A DNA stretch of 57,320 bases from an uncultured Porphyromonadaceae bacterium (GTDB taxonomy: Bacteria > Bacteroidota > Bacteroidia > Bacteroidales > Muribaculaceae), in the NCBI GenBank assembly GCA_947573485.1, contig CANPGB010000021.1:1-57320 (forward strand), given 5' to 3'. The translations under genes and the position numbers were made by a program. Shown one piece after another: positions 43,315-51,876 of this stretch (within the stretch, counting starts at the first letter, position 1; every line of letters starts with the position of its first letter). The notes beneath the pieces were generated by a model, which searched no databases, was not told the DNA's origin, and worked only from the letters and a program-made list of their open reading frames with translations.

Positions 43315-44574
43315 ATGAAAAAACTAATGTTCATGACTCTGCTTTTTGCGGTAGCCTGTACGAACGAGGCTATCGTGCCGCCGGAAGCGGCCAAGCAGAC
43401 CAACCAAAGTTCGATTCGCTCACGAGAGGAAGCTGTTGAAATAGCTCTCAATCTCGCCGAAGCCACAGCTGAATCACGTGGCTCAAAACCTTCTGTTGCC
43501 AGTGTAGAAGTTATAGGAAGCAGCAATTCGCGCTCCTCTTCCGACACTTTAATCTACGCTGTAAACTATGCCGACGACAAAGGCTTCGTCCTCGTATCGT
43601 CGTCCTACGCCACCGAATCCGTTCTCGGATACACTGACAACGGCACTTACGATGCTGAAAGAGCTTCTCAAAATGACGGATTCAGCTTTTTCTTAGAAAA
43701 TGCTAAGAGTTATGTTCTTGCTTCGAAAGACTCCATAGGTTCCACTATCATCCCTAATCCAAGTGGCTCGTTTACCACACGAACTGAACTCGAAAATGTC
43801 TTAACTACAAAGTGGGGGCAGCATTATCCTGAAGGCATATATTGCCCCAATAAGGTGTCTGGTTGTGTTCAGACCGCCTTCATGCAAATAATGGCTTTCC
43901 TCGAACAGCCAGGCTCGATTGCACTGACATACCCGGATAGAGATTGTGAAGGCCAGTCTTTCCGCTGGTCTGAAATAAAAAAACATGTCACTTCAGTCGG
44001 ATATCATGATACATATATGACCAACCTTCACCTTAGGAACTGCGGAACAGACAAAGACCACCATGAAGCATTGGGGCGCTTAGGGCGTGAATTGGGGTAT
44101 CGAAATCAAGCAAAATACAATTTCAATGTGGATGAAGACAAAAATTCCACATCTGCCGCAACTTCATACGCTTATGACAAACTGGTCGAGATACTTCCGA
44201 ACGCAGGTTTTACCAGCTATAAAGCATATGACGGTAACGCAATGATATTATCAGCGATGCAAGGTACATATAAAAGCAAACGAGGTATTGCTTGCATTGC
44301 CGGCCAATTAGAAGATGATATTACCATAGGACATACATGGTTGTGCGACGGTGTTATCTTAATTGAAGAGACTAAACAAGGCTTTGTTATTGGGGGAGAA
44401 TTCAAAACATTTGTTACCTCAACCTACTATTTCCACTACAACTGGGGTTATTGCGGAACCTATGACGGTTTTTTCCTCCAAGATGTCTTTAATCCCGAAA
44501 AATCAACCACTCCCCCATCTAAAGCCAACTACAATAAGTTAATTCACTATTTTGTTGTAGGTCCTAAAAAATAA
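43315..44574 (+). CDS. C10-family (streptopain-like) cysteine protease lipoprotein
   Basis: A 419-residue papain-fold protease of the SpeB/Bfp family. A lipoprotein signal (MKKLMFMTLLFAVAC) and a Spi-type propeptide (about 30-125, with SREEAVEIALNLAE and VLVSSSYATESVLGYTDNG) precede the catalytic domain. The nucleophile lies in SGCVQTAFMQIMAF (Cys-184) and the catalytic His in IGHTWLCDG (His-340); HYNWGYCGTYDGFF gives the conserved Trp segment. All key residues are kept. Tethering to the membrane is unusual for the family but predicted by the lipobox. The DNA is AT-richer (26 G+C of 60 at 44161-44220), suggesting transfer. A serpin gene follows after 6 bases. Confidence 0.9.
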   Translation: MKKLMFMTLLFAVACTNEAIVPPEAAKQTNQSSIRSREEAVEIALNLAEATAESRGSKPSVASVEVIGSSNSRSSSDTLIYAVNYADDKGFVLVSSSYATESVLGYTDNGTYDAERASQNDGFSFFLENAKSYVLASKDSIGSTIIPNPSGSFTTRTELENVLTTKWGQHYPEGIYCPNKVSGCVQTAFMQIMAFLEQPGSIALTYPDRDCEGQSFRWSEIKKHVTSVGYHDTYMTNLHLRNCGTDKDHHEALGRLGRELGYRNQAKYNFNVDEDKNSTSAATSYAYDKLVEILPNAGFTSYKAYDGNAMILSAMQGTYKSKRGIACIAGQLEDDITIGHTWLCDGVILIEETKQGFVIGGEFKTFVTSTYYFHYNWGYCGTYDGFFLQDVFNPEKSTTPPSKANYNKLIHYFVVGPKK

Positions 44575-44580
44575 AACGTT

Positions 44581-45792
44581 ATGAAAAAACTACTAATCAT
44601 TTTCAGCACCCTTGCAGCGTTGATTGCTATCAGCGCCTGCTCCAACGGAGAGCCTGCCGAGATAGTCCCGCAGAAGCTCGAGTTGACCATAACAGAGAGC
44701 CGCGCAGCGCAGGATGTAAACGGTTTCGGAATAGAGTTTTTCAGGGAAATAAGTCTCGTAAAACCAACTAATGTTCTTGTTTCACCGCTTAGCGCTGCCG
44801 CCGCAACATCGATGTTGGCCAACGGGCTCGACGACGGATGTGCAGCCCAGATCACAGGCACGCTCGGCTGCGAAAGCCTCGATGCGCTGAACTCGCTCAA
44901 CAGCAAGATGCTCAAGGTACTACCCTATGTCGACCCTGCTGTTACTATAGGCCTTGCCAATGGTGCGTGGTATCAGAAAGGCTACACCTTGCGCCCGGAG
45001 TTTCAAAATACTCTTACAGACACTTACGCTACCGATATCTTTGCAGCAAACATACCTACCGAAGAAACAAGAACAGACATCAACAGGTGGGTCAACGCTA
45101 AGACAAAGGGGCTTATAACCAATTTTCTCGAGCAGAAATTAGACGTATTCAATAATCTCTTTTTAGTCAATGCCTTGTACTTAAGCGCACCATGGTCAAA
45201 GCCGTTTAAAGAATCAAATACCACGACAGAGGTTTTCCATGGATTATATCATGAGAGCAAAGTGGAAATGATGCACCGCGAAGGAGATGATTTGATATAT
45301 ATTGATGAATTTGAAAAATTCTCCGCAGTAAGAAGAAGTTTCGGCAACGGCAAATTTCATATTACAATGATTCTTCCGGCCGAAGATGTAGATATTAAGT
45401 CATTTATCAAGGATTGTGACTTTACATCCGTTCTTTCCGGCAAGTACTCTGAGGCGTTACTAAACCTTAGCTTCCCTAAATTTAAAATAGAACCCGAAGA
45501 AATGAAAATAACCGAAGTTTTGCAGAGTCTTGGCATGGAATTCCTCGCCGACCCTGTTGACACACGTTTTTTCACAGAAGCTGCTACCGCCACTTTCAAT
45601 ATAATGCAGAAAGCTACTATTGAGTTCTCTGAAAAGGAAGTAAAGGCCGCTGCCGCCACAGGCGTGGCAATGCAAGGAGCGAATCGTGCACCAATTCCTA
45701 TAACTGTTACCTTCGACCGCCCCTTCGTATTCTTTATAAATGAAGCCACAAGCGGCACATGCCTCTTTGCAGGCAAAGTAGTTGATTTATAA
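44581..45792 (+). CDS. Serpin-family protease inhibitor lipoprotein
   Basis: A 403-residue serpin with a lipoprotein signal (MKKLLIIFSTLAALIAISAC). Family features include LVSPLSAAAATSMLANGLDD, NALYLSAPWSKPF, and the reactive loop from about residue 351, EKEVKAAAATGVAMQGANRA, followed by the PFVFFI strand. The small-residue hinge AAAAT is kept, so loop insertion and inhibition are likely. Hinge positions have Val and Lys instead of the usual Thr and Glu, and the loop is a few residues longer than in antitrypsin, so the cleavage site cannot be fixed. Directly coupled to a C10 protease gene, it is probably that protease's inhibitor or protector; inference only. Confidence 0.88.
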   Translation: MKKLLIIFSTLAALIAISACSNGEPAEIVPQKLELTITESRAAQDVNGFGIEFFREISLVKPTNVLVSPLSAAAATSMLANGLDDGCAAQITGTLGCESLDALNSLNSKMLKVLPYVDPAVTIGLANGAWYQKGYTLRPEFQNTLTDTYATDIFAANIPTEETRTDINRWVNAKTKGLITNFLEQKLDVFNNLFLVNALYLSAPWSKPFKESNTTTEVFHGLYHESKVEMMHREGDDLIYIDEFEKFSAVRRSFGNGKFHITMILPAEDVDIKSFIKDCDFTSVLSGKYSEALLNLSFPKFKIEPEEMKITEVLQSLGMEFLADPVDTRFFTEAATATFNIMQKATIEFSEKEVKAAAATGVAMQGANRAPIPITVTFDRPFVFFINEATSGTCLFAGKVVDL

Positions 45793-45817
45793 GATCTGAT
45801 ATACGCGCTAACATGGG

Positions 45818-45855
45818 TCAGGCAGGCCTTGGAGAATTTTCTCCGGCCTGCCTGA
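45818..45855. terminator. Hairpin between converging serpin and menB genes
   Basis: TCAGGCAGGCC pairs with GGCCTGCCTGA, and the loop adds GGAGA/TCTCC, making a strong two-part stem. No long T-run follows on either strand, so it is a terminator by position more than by sequence. Confidence 0.7.
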
Positions 45856-45874
45856 ATCAGTATCTTAGCGTGGC

Positions 45875-46693
45875 TTATCCCGGGAACTGGGGGAACTTGT
45901 CAAAGTCGGGGTCGCGCTTCTCAAGGAAGGCCTGGGCGCCCTCCTGAGCCTCGTCCATGAGGTAGTACATCAGGGTTGCATCGCCTGCAAACTCCATGAG
46001 GCCGTGCTGGCCGTCGAGCTCGGCGTTGAGGGCGCGCTTTATCATGCGCACGGCAAAGGGGCTGCGCTTTATTATCGTCTGACACCACTCCACAACCTCG
46101 TCTTCGAGGCGGTCGAAGGGCACAACCTTATTAATCATGCCCATTTCGAGGGCCTCGGCGGCGGTATACTGGCGGCAGAGGAACCATATCTCGCGCGCTT
46201 TCTTCTGACCCACGCAGCGGGCGAGGTACGACGAGCCGAAACCGGCGTCGAAACTGCCCACCTTGGGGCCCGTCTGGCCGAAGCGTGCGTTCTCGGAGGC
46301 TATAGAGAGGTCGCATACAACCTGCAGCACGTTGCCGCCGCCAATGGCATAGCCGTTGACCATGGCTATCACGGGCTTCACGAGCGAGCGTATAGCCTTG
46401 TGTATGTCGAGCACGTTGAGGCGGGGTGTGCCGTCGGAGTCGCGGTAGCCGCCGCGCGATTTATAGTGCTGGTCGCCGCCCGAGCAGAAAGCCTTGTCGC
46501 CGGCGCCGGTGAGCACCACCACGCGCACGGCAGGGGTATAGCGGCAGTAGTCGAGGGCGTCGAGAATCTCCTTGTTTGTCTGAGGGCGGAAAGCATTATA
46601 AACCTCAGGGCGATTGATTGTTATCTTCGCTATACCCTCGTAGAACTCGAAGAGTATGTCGGTGTATTCTTTAATAGTGGTCCAGTTACGCAT
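45875..46693 (-). CDS. menB: 1,4-dihydroxy-2-naphthoyl-CoA synthase
   Basis: Crotonase-fold enzyme of menaquinone synthesis, 272 residues. [23 protein letters not shown] in the oxyanion-forming segment, [17 protein letters not shown] and the C-terminal KFPQF are typical of MenB. It lies 3 bases after menD, in operon. Other men genes are not in the window. Confidence 0.94.
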   Translation of the reverse strand: MRNWTTIKEYTDILFEFYEGIAKITINRPEVYNAFRPQTNKEILDALDYCRYTPAVRVVVLTGAGDKAFCSGGDQHYKSRGGYRDSDGTPRLNVLDIHKAIRSLVKPVIAMVNGYAIGGGNVLQVVCDLSIASENARFGQTGPKVGSFDAGFGSSYLARCVGQKKAREIWFLCRQYTAAEALEMGMINKVVPFDRLEDEVVEWCQTIIKRSPFAVRMIKRALNAELDGQHGLMEFAGDATLMYYLMDEAQEGAQAFLEKRDPDFDKFPQFPG

Positions 46694-46696
46694 GTT

Positions 46697-48262
46697 TCAG
46701 AATAATTTTTTGGCATCGCCCGCAGCCACTTTCAAGTGTAGCACGGCGGGCGAACCTGTATGTTTTACAAACGTGTCAATTTCAGTATAATAAGCAAAGC
46801 CATAGGCAGCTGCGAGGGCTTCGAGGGGGAAGCGCGGGGGCGCCACGAAGAAGCTCTCGCACTCGGCGAGGTCGCGTGTGGTGCCAACGGCACGGAATAT
46901 ATCGCCGCCGCCATTGTCGAGCACCACCATTTTAAACGAATCGGGTACGCCGCGGAGTGCGAAGGCGGCAAGGTCGTAGGAGGCGCTCATGTCGCCCGAA
47001 ACGAAGAGCACGGGGCGCTCCGAGGCCATGGCATAGCCTATGGCGGTGCTCGTGGAGCCGTCGATGCCGCTCACCCCGCGGTTGCACTCCACGCGCGCCG
47101 CGGCAGGAAAATCGAGGAGCTGGGCATAGCGCACCGACGAGCCGTTGCTGAAATGGAAGTCAGCCCCGGGCATAGCATCGACAAGCCGCTGCAATTCGGC
47201 AGCCACCCCTGTGCGGGGCGCGGCGGCGAGAGCCTGCCGCCAGGCGGCAACAAAGGCCGTTTGTGGTGCGAGGTGCCCGTCAAGAGCCTCAAAGAAGGCT
47301 GCGGGCTCGCAATCAAGAGCGGTGTCGAGGGCAAAAAAGGTATCTACAAGGCAATCATCGGCACCAACAGAGATATGTCGGATGCCATGCTGCCTGCGCA
47401 GCCATGCCTTGAGCCGCCCCGACACGAGGCTACCGCCTATGCTCACCACTATATCCGGTTTTTCGCGGGTGTCGAAAGAAAGCCCCTTGGGGAAGTCGGA
47501 GATAAAGCCCCGCAGATTAGACTGCGCCTCGGCAAAAACCACGGCCTTACCGTCGCGGGCAAGGCGATGCAGAACATCGTTCAGGCAAGGGTCGGGAGCA
47601 AGGTCACCGGCAACGACGAGCACTCGCGCCGAAGGCTCTATCCCCGCAAGAACAGCGGCGAAGTCATAGCCTGCAACCGGCGTTTCGGCAAATATACGGC
47701 GGCACTCGGCGGGCACAGTCACCTCGGCAAGAGGCGTGAGCGGCGCATCGAGCTGCATGTTGATATGCACTGGGCCGGGAATACGCCCTACCGCCGCTGC
47801 AATTACCTCGTTCATAAGGCGGTTGGCAAGGCGCAGATAGCGCGGCGAGCGCTCATCGGCGATATCGACGGAGTGACGCACAACGGCGTCGAGGGCATGA
47901 GCCTGACGTATGGTCTGACTGTCGCGCTGGTCAACAAGGTCGGCGGGGCGGTCGGCGGTGACGGCAATCAGTGGCACTCGGCGGTAGTAGGCTTCGGCAA
48001 GGGCGGGCGCGTAGTTGAGAGGCGCCGTGCCGGAGGTGCACACAAGAGCCACAGGCTCGCCCGTAGCAAGAGCCATGCCAAGGCCAACGAAGGCTGCGGA
48101 GCGCTCGTCGATAACGGTTTGCAATGCGAAATCGCCGCTGCGACTGAGGGCCACCGTAACAGGGGCGCAGCGCGAGCCCGGCGACACCACGGCGCGACGC
48201 ACACCGTAGGCCTTGAGTAGCCCGGCGAGAAGCTGCACTGTGGGTTTGTCTATACTTTCCAT
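46697..48262 (-). CDS. menD: SEPHCHC synthase (MenD)
   Basis: Thiamine-diphosphate enzyme joining isochorismate and 2-oxoglutarate, 521 residues. SPGSRCAPVTVALS, DERSAAFVGLGMALATG (catalytic Glu), and the ThDP-binding GDMSASYDLAAF are seen. Slightly shorter than the E. coli protein, usual for Bacteroidales. It leads the menD-menB operon. Confidence 0.93.
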   Translation of the reverse strand: MESIDKPTVQLLAGLLKAYGVRRAVVSPGSRCAPVTVALSRSGDFALQTVIDERSAAFVGLGMALATGEPVALVCTSGTAPLNYAPALAEAYYRRVPLIAVTADRPADLVDQRDSQTIRQAHALDAVVRHSVDIADERSPRYLRLANRLMNEVIAAAVGRIPGPVHINMQLDAPLTPLAEVTVPAECRRIFAETPVAGYDFAAVLAGIEPSARVLVVAGDLAPDPCLNDVLHRLARDGKAVVFAEAQSNLRGFISDFPKGLSFDTREKPDIVVSIGGSLVSGRLKAWLRRQHGIRHISVGADDCLVDTFFALDTALDCEPAAFFEALDGHLAPQTAFVAAWRQALAAAPRTGVAAELQRLVDAMPGADFHFSNGSSVRYAQLLDFPAAARVECNRGVSGIDGSTSTAIGYAMASERPVLFVSGDMSASYDLAAFALRGVPDSFKMVVLDNGGGDIFRAVGTTRDLAECESFFVAPPRFPLEALAAAYGFAYYTEIDTFVKHTGSPAVLHLKVAAGDAKKLF

Positions 48263-48292
48263 GAAGTTGTCCTAAAAGGCCGATTGAGTTAA

Positions 48293-48324
48293 CAAAGTTA
48301 GTGCATTTTTGTTATAAATGCAAA
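48293..48324 (-). promoter_or_regulatory. Promoter of menD-menB
   Basis: On the minus strand TTTG (48324-48321), 20 bases, TAACTTTG (48300-48293); the ATG follows about 30 bases downstream. Exact consensus. Confidence 0.75.
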
Positions 48325-48335
48325 GACTTCACACT

Positions 48336-49541
48336 ATGCAACGATTCACACTATTCATCACCGCGCTCATAGCATCAGCTATAATAGGCTATGCAACAGA
48401 GCCTTGCCCGAGCATCGCAGCCGCCACGAGCGACAGCGCCACGGTCGGCGTCGACTCGTTGCAGTCCGTGGCGCCAAAGCCCAAAGGCCTCAAAGGTTTC
48501 ATTAATAAAATAATAAATTATTTCGACGACGCCAACAAGCCCAAGGAAAACAAAAAATTCGATTTCAGCGTAATCGGCGGACCCCACTACTCCACCGACA
48601 CCAAATTCGGCATAGGCCTCGTTGCCGCCGGGCTCTACCGCACCAACATGGCCGACACCGTGACGCCGCCCTCCGACGTGGCAGTGTACCTCGACGCTAC
48701 CACAAGTATGTTTTTCAAGCTCGGCATAAAGGGCAACCACATAATGCCCAACGACAGCCGGCGCCTGAGCTACGACGTGAATTTCTCGTCGGTGGCAACT
48801 AAGTTCTGGGGCATAGGCTACGACATGAACATCAACGACGACAACGAATCGAAATACAAATACCTCAACTCGCAGGCCGAGGTCAGCTTCGTGTGGCGAG
48901 TGGCCCCCTCGCTCTTCATAGGCCCTATAGCGACTTTCGACTACATCAATGGCCGCGACTTCCAGAAACCGTGGCTGTGGGACGGCGAGGATAAGCGCAC
49001 CTTCAACTTCGGAGCCGGGTTCACCGTGCAATACGACACACGCGATTTCCTCACCAACGCCTACAAAGGCATATATGTGCGCCTCGACCAGCGCTTCAAC
49101 CCGCGCTTCATGTTCAACCGCAACGCCTTCTCGCTCACCGAAATCGACCTCGCCTACTACCACCACGCGTGGCGCGACGCCGTAGTAGCCTTCCAGTTCC
49201 ACTCGCGCTTCACCTACGGCAACACCCCATGGGGTCTGCTCTCCACTCTCGGCGGCAGCTCTAATATGCGAGGCTACTTCGAAGGGCGCTACCGCGATAA
49301 ATCGGCAATGGACGTGTGCCTCGAGCTTCGCCAGCACATATGGCACCGCAACGGCATTGCCGTGTGGGTGGGGGCAGGCACCGTCTTTCCCAAGTTCTCG
49401 GCACTCCGCTGGAGCAAGGTGCTCCCCAACTACGGCATAGGCTACCGCTGGGAGTTCAAGAAAAGAGTAAACGTGCGTCTCGACCTCGGCTTCGGCCGTC
49501 ACCAGACCGGATTTATATTCAGTATCAATGAAGCTTTCTGA
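48336..49541 (+). CDS. BamA/TamA-like outer membrane barrel protein
   Basis: A 401-residue protein with a signal peptide (from the ATG beginning MQRFTLFITALIASAIIGY) and a membrane beta-barrel of the Omp85 superfamily. No POTRA domains are apparent: the signal is followed by about 65 residues and then barrel strands. The LGGSSNMRGYFEGRYRD segment matches the conserved RGY/F loop motif of Omp85 barrels. It ends in ...FIFSINEAF, an aromatic end. It overlaps the EptA-like gene by 14 bases, so the two are coupled. A role in inserting lipids or proteins is a guess. Confidence 0.82.
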   Translation: MQRFTLFITALIASAIIGYATEPCPSIAAATSDSATVGVDSLQSVAPKPKGLKGFINKIINYFDDANKPKENKKFDFSVIGGPHYSTDTKFGIGLVAAGLYRTNMADTVTPPSDVAVYLDATTSMFFKLGIKGNHIMPNDSRRLSYDVNFSSVATKFWGIGYDMNINDDNESKYKYLNSQAEVSFVWRVAPSLFIGPIATFDYINGRDFQKPWLWDGEDKRTFNFGAGFTVQYDTRDFLTNAYKGIYVRLDQRFNPRFMFNRNAFSLTEIDLAYYHHAWRDAVVAFQFHSRFTYGNTPWGLLSTLGGSSNMRGYFEGRYRDKSAMDVCLELRQHIWHRNGIAVWVGAGTVFPKFSALRWSKVLPNYGIGYRWEFKKRVNVRLDLGFGRHQTGFIFSINEAF

Positions 49542-51219
49542 CAAAAATATAACATCAGCGCGCCACACCGCCGCTACCCTGCTGCTGTGGTGCCTGCCCC
49601 TGCTGCTGCTCGTGCACTGCATAGCACTCGACATCACCGAGGTGCGCTACACAGCCGCCGAGCGGGCTGTCAACATTCTCGTGCCCGGGGGCGCCTACCT
49701 GCTCTTGCTCGCGCTCTGGCGCCGCAACGGCCTCACAGCCCTCTGCCTCATACCCGTAATGGTGCTCTGCGCCTTCCAGATAGTGCTGCTGTTCCTCTAC
49801 GGAGAGTCGATTATAGCGGTGGATATGTTCCTCAACGTAACCACCACCAACGCCCACGAGGCAGGCGAACTGCTCCGCAACCTCACCGGCGCCATTGCCG
49901 TGGTGCTCGTCATGTATGTTCCGGCGATAGTGGTCGCTGCAATAGCCATAGCACGCAAATCGACCCTCGGCTCAGCCAACCGCCGCGCAGGCCTCGCCAT
50001 TGGTTCGGCCATGCTTGTGGCCGGTATAGTGGTGGCTCTGGGCACTCCTGCCTATAAGCCGCAGAGAGTACTATTCCCCGTTAACGTAACCGCCAACATC
50101 TTCACCGCCGGTGAGCGCACCAAGGCCTCCGACGCCTATCTCGCAAGCTCGGAAGCCTACCGCTACGGCAGTCGTAGCACCCACCCCGACAGTCTCCCCG
50201 AAGTATATGTTCTCGTTATCGGCGAGACCTCCCGCGCCGACAACTGGCAGCTCAACGGCTACAGCCGTCCCACCAACCCGCGCCTCTCGCAGCGCAGCGG
50301 CCTGGTATCGTACACAAAGGCAATGTCGGAGAGCAACACAACTCACAAGAGCGTGCCTCTGCTCATGACGCAACTGGGCTGCGAGGACTTTGCCGACTCT
50401 ATCTACACCTCGCGCAGCGTGATCGACGCTTTCGATGAAGCGGGATACACCACCGCCTGGATTTCAAACCAGCAGCACAACGGCTCGCTTATCGACTTCT
50501 TCGGCAGCCGAGCCGACTCCACAACCTTCCTCGCCGACGACGGCGCCGACCACTACGACCTCGAGCTCTGCAGCCACCTGCGCAAGGCCATAACCGACGC
50601 CGCCGGGCAAAAACTCTTCGTGGTGCTCCACACCTACGGCTCACACTTCAACTACAAGGAACGCTACCCTGCCGAATTTAACCGCTTTACCCCTGACGAC
50701 TCCTCGCAAGCCTCCCCCGAAAACCGCCAAGGCCTCATCAACGCCTACGACAACGCCATACTTTACACCGACGCCGTGCTCGACAGCATCATCGGTACCT
50801 TAGCCGAAGCCCGATGCCCCGCATCGCTCGTATATCTGGCCGACCATGGCGAGGATATTTACGATGACTCGCGCGAGCGTTTCCTGCACGCCTCGCCTAC
50901 CCCCACCTACTGGCAGCTCCACGTGCCCATGCTCGTGTGGATGTCCAACTCTTACCGCGAGGCCTATCCGGAGAAATACGCCCAAGCCTGCAACCACGCC
51001 GACTGCAACGTGGCCTCAAGCCGCTCGGCTTTCCACACCCTCATGAGCCTCGCAGGTATCAACACAGGCGTCTACAAGCCTTGCGACGCCCTCACCGAAG
51101 CCTCTTTCGCAGAGCCACAACGCATGTACCTCAACGACTACAACGAGGGCCTGCCACTTGCCGACTCGGGTCTTCGCGAACCCGACTTCGAGCAAATGGC
51201 AGCCAAAGGGATTTTTTAG
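49528..51219 (+). CDS. Phosphoethanolamine transferase (EptA/CptA-type)
   Basis: Inner membrane enzyme, 563 residues, adding phosphoethanolamine to lipid A or LPS core. Five N-terminal helices (to about residue 176) are followed by a sulfatase-fold domain with VIGETSRADNWQLNGYSRPT (Thr-234 as nucleophile), SESNTTHKSVPLLMT and LADHGEDIYDD (metal ligands). Conserved features suggest activity. Such modification lowers surface charge and gives polymyxin resistance; the target here is inferred. The lack of SusD-like partners and the barrel upstream point to envelope work. Confidence 0.87.
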   Translation: MKLSDKNITSARHTAATLLLWCLPLLLLVHCIALDITEVRYTAAERAVNILVPGGAYLLLLALWRRNGLTALCLIPVMVLCAFQIVLLFLYGESIIAVDMFLNVTTTNAHEAGELLRNLTGAIAVVLVMYVPAIVVAAIAIARKSTLGSANRRAGLAIGSAMLVAGIVVALGTPAYKPQRVLFPVNVTANIFTAGERTKASDAYLASSEAYRYGSRSTHPDSLPEVYVLVIGETSRADNWQLNGYSRPTNPRLSQRSGLVSYTKAMSESNTTHKSVPLLMTQLGCEDFADSIYTSRSVIDAFDEAGYTTAWISNQQHNGSLIDFFGSRADSTTFLADDGADHYDLELCSHLRKAITDAAGQKLFVVLHTYGSHFNYKERYPAEFNRFTPDDSSQASPENRQGLINAYDNAILYTDAVLDSIIGTLAEARCPASLVYLADHGEDIYDDSRERFLHASPTPTYWQLHVPMLVWMSNSYREAYPEKYAQACNHADCNVASSRSAFHTLMSLAGINTGVYKPCDALTEASFAEPQRMYLNDYNEGLPLADSGLREPDFEQMAAKGIF

Positions 51220-51286
51220 TTAGGAGTTAGGGGTTAGGAGTGAGGGGTTGCATATAACACTCTGCCTCAGCAAGATATTTCTGCTC

Positions 51287-51528
51287 GTCCGTCAGGACGA
51301 CGATTAATCCCGTAACCCCGTACGCCGGAGCTTTAGCGGAGGCGTGCGGGGACAGAGATAATAGCCACTAAGGCGTCCGCATGGACGCCGATTAAGATGA
51401 TACTCAACGCCTTACAATTATAATCGGTGTCCTGTCGGACGCCCCCGCGTTTGATAGGACTAACCCCGCACGCCTCCGCTAAAGCTTCGGCGTACGGGGT
51501 TACGGGATTAATCAACGTCCTGTCGGAC
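51287..51528. repeat. Long palindromic intergenic element, copy 3
   Basis: The best preserved copy: arms 51287-51351 and 51464-51528, each 65 bases, are reverse complements with four differences. The middle (51352-51463) contains GGCGTCCGCATGGACGCC and a second hairpin. Arms run from GTCC...GGAC hairpins through GATTAATCCCGTAACCCCG to GGCGTGCGGGG. Confidence 0.85.
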
Positions 51529-51531
51529 GTT

Positions 51532-51563
51532 ACTTTTGACTTCTGACTTTTGACTTTTGACTT
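51532..51563. repeat. TTTTGAC short tandem repeats
   Basis: About four 7-base units of the form TTTTGAC (one reads TTCTGAC), directly after the palindromic element and next to a palindrome over the Dabb stop codon (AAGTCTGAG-AAT-CTCAGACTT, 51564-51584). Confidence 0.7.
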
Positions 51564-51576
51564 AAGTCTGAGAATC

Positions 51577-51873
51577 TCAGACTTCGTAGTCAACGCATGT
51601 GCGTCCGGCTAATGCGGGCTTAATGATAGCCACGCAGGCAAGGTGTGCGGGAGCTGCGGAGTAAGTCTCAAGGTCGGCATAGTTATCGCAGAGCGCGGTG
51701 AGGGCAATGTGCCAGTTTCCGGCCGCAGGGCCGTCGTTGATGCCTACCTCTACCGATTTTAGTTCGGGGAGTTGGGCGGGGAGTGCCTCTATAGCGGCTT
51801 TGAAACGCGCGGCGAGGTCGGCGCGGGTGGCCTCGTCGACGTCGAGGCGGAACATTACAATGTGCTTTACCAT
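51577..51873 (-). CDS. Dabb (stress-responsive alpha/beta barrel) domain protein
   Basis: A 98-residue dimeric ferredoxin-like protein: MVKHIVMFRL, then GPAAGNWHIALTALCDNYADL and a final HLACVAIIKPAL. The pattern is diagnostic of the Dabb family; function is unknown in most members. Its start is 3 bases after the rodA stop (51877), so it is likely the last gene of the shape operon. A palindrome overlaps its stop codon. Confidence 0.85.
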   Translation of the reverse strand: MVKHIVMFRLDVDEATRADLAARFKAAIEALPAQLPELKSVEVGINDGPAAGNWHIALTALCDNYADLETYSAAPAHLACVAIIKPALAGRTCVDYEV

Positions 51874-51876
51874 AGT

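Larger units (their letters stand above)
51220..51576. other. Intergenic region with short tandem repeats and palindromic element
   Basis: Between the converging EptA-like and Dabb genes. It holds TTAGGAG-type short repeats (51220-51249), a full copy of the long palindromic element (51287-51528) and TTTTGAC short repeats (51532-51563). No gene. Confidence 0.75.

Noticed and set aside
46760-48220. 486-codon frame opposite menD
   Set aside because: menD has all family motifs and a consensus promoter; the opposite frame has low-complexity composition.
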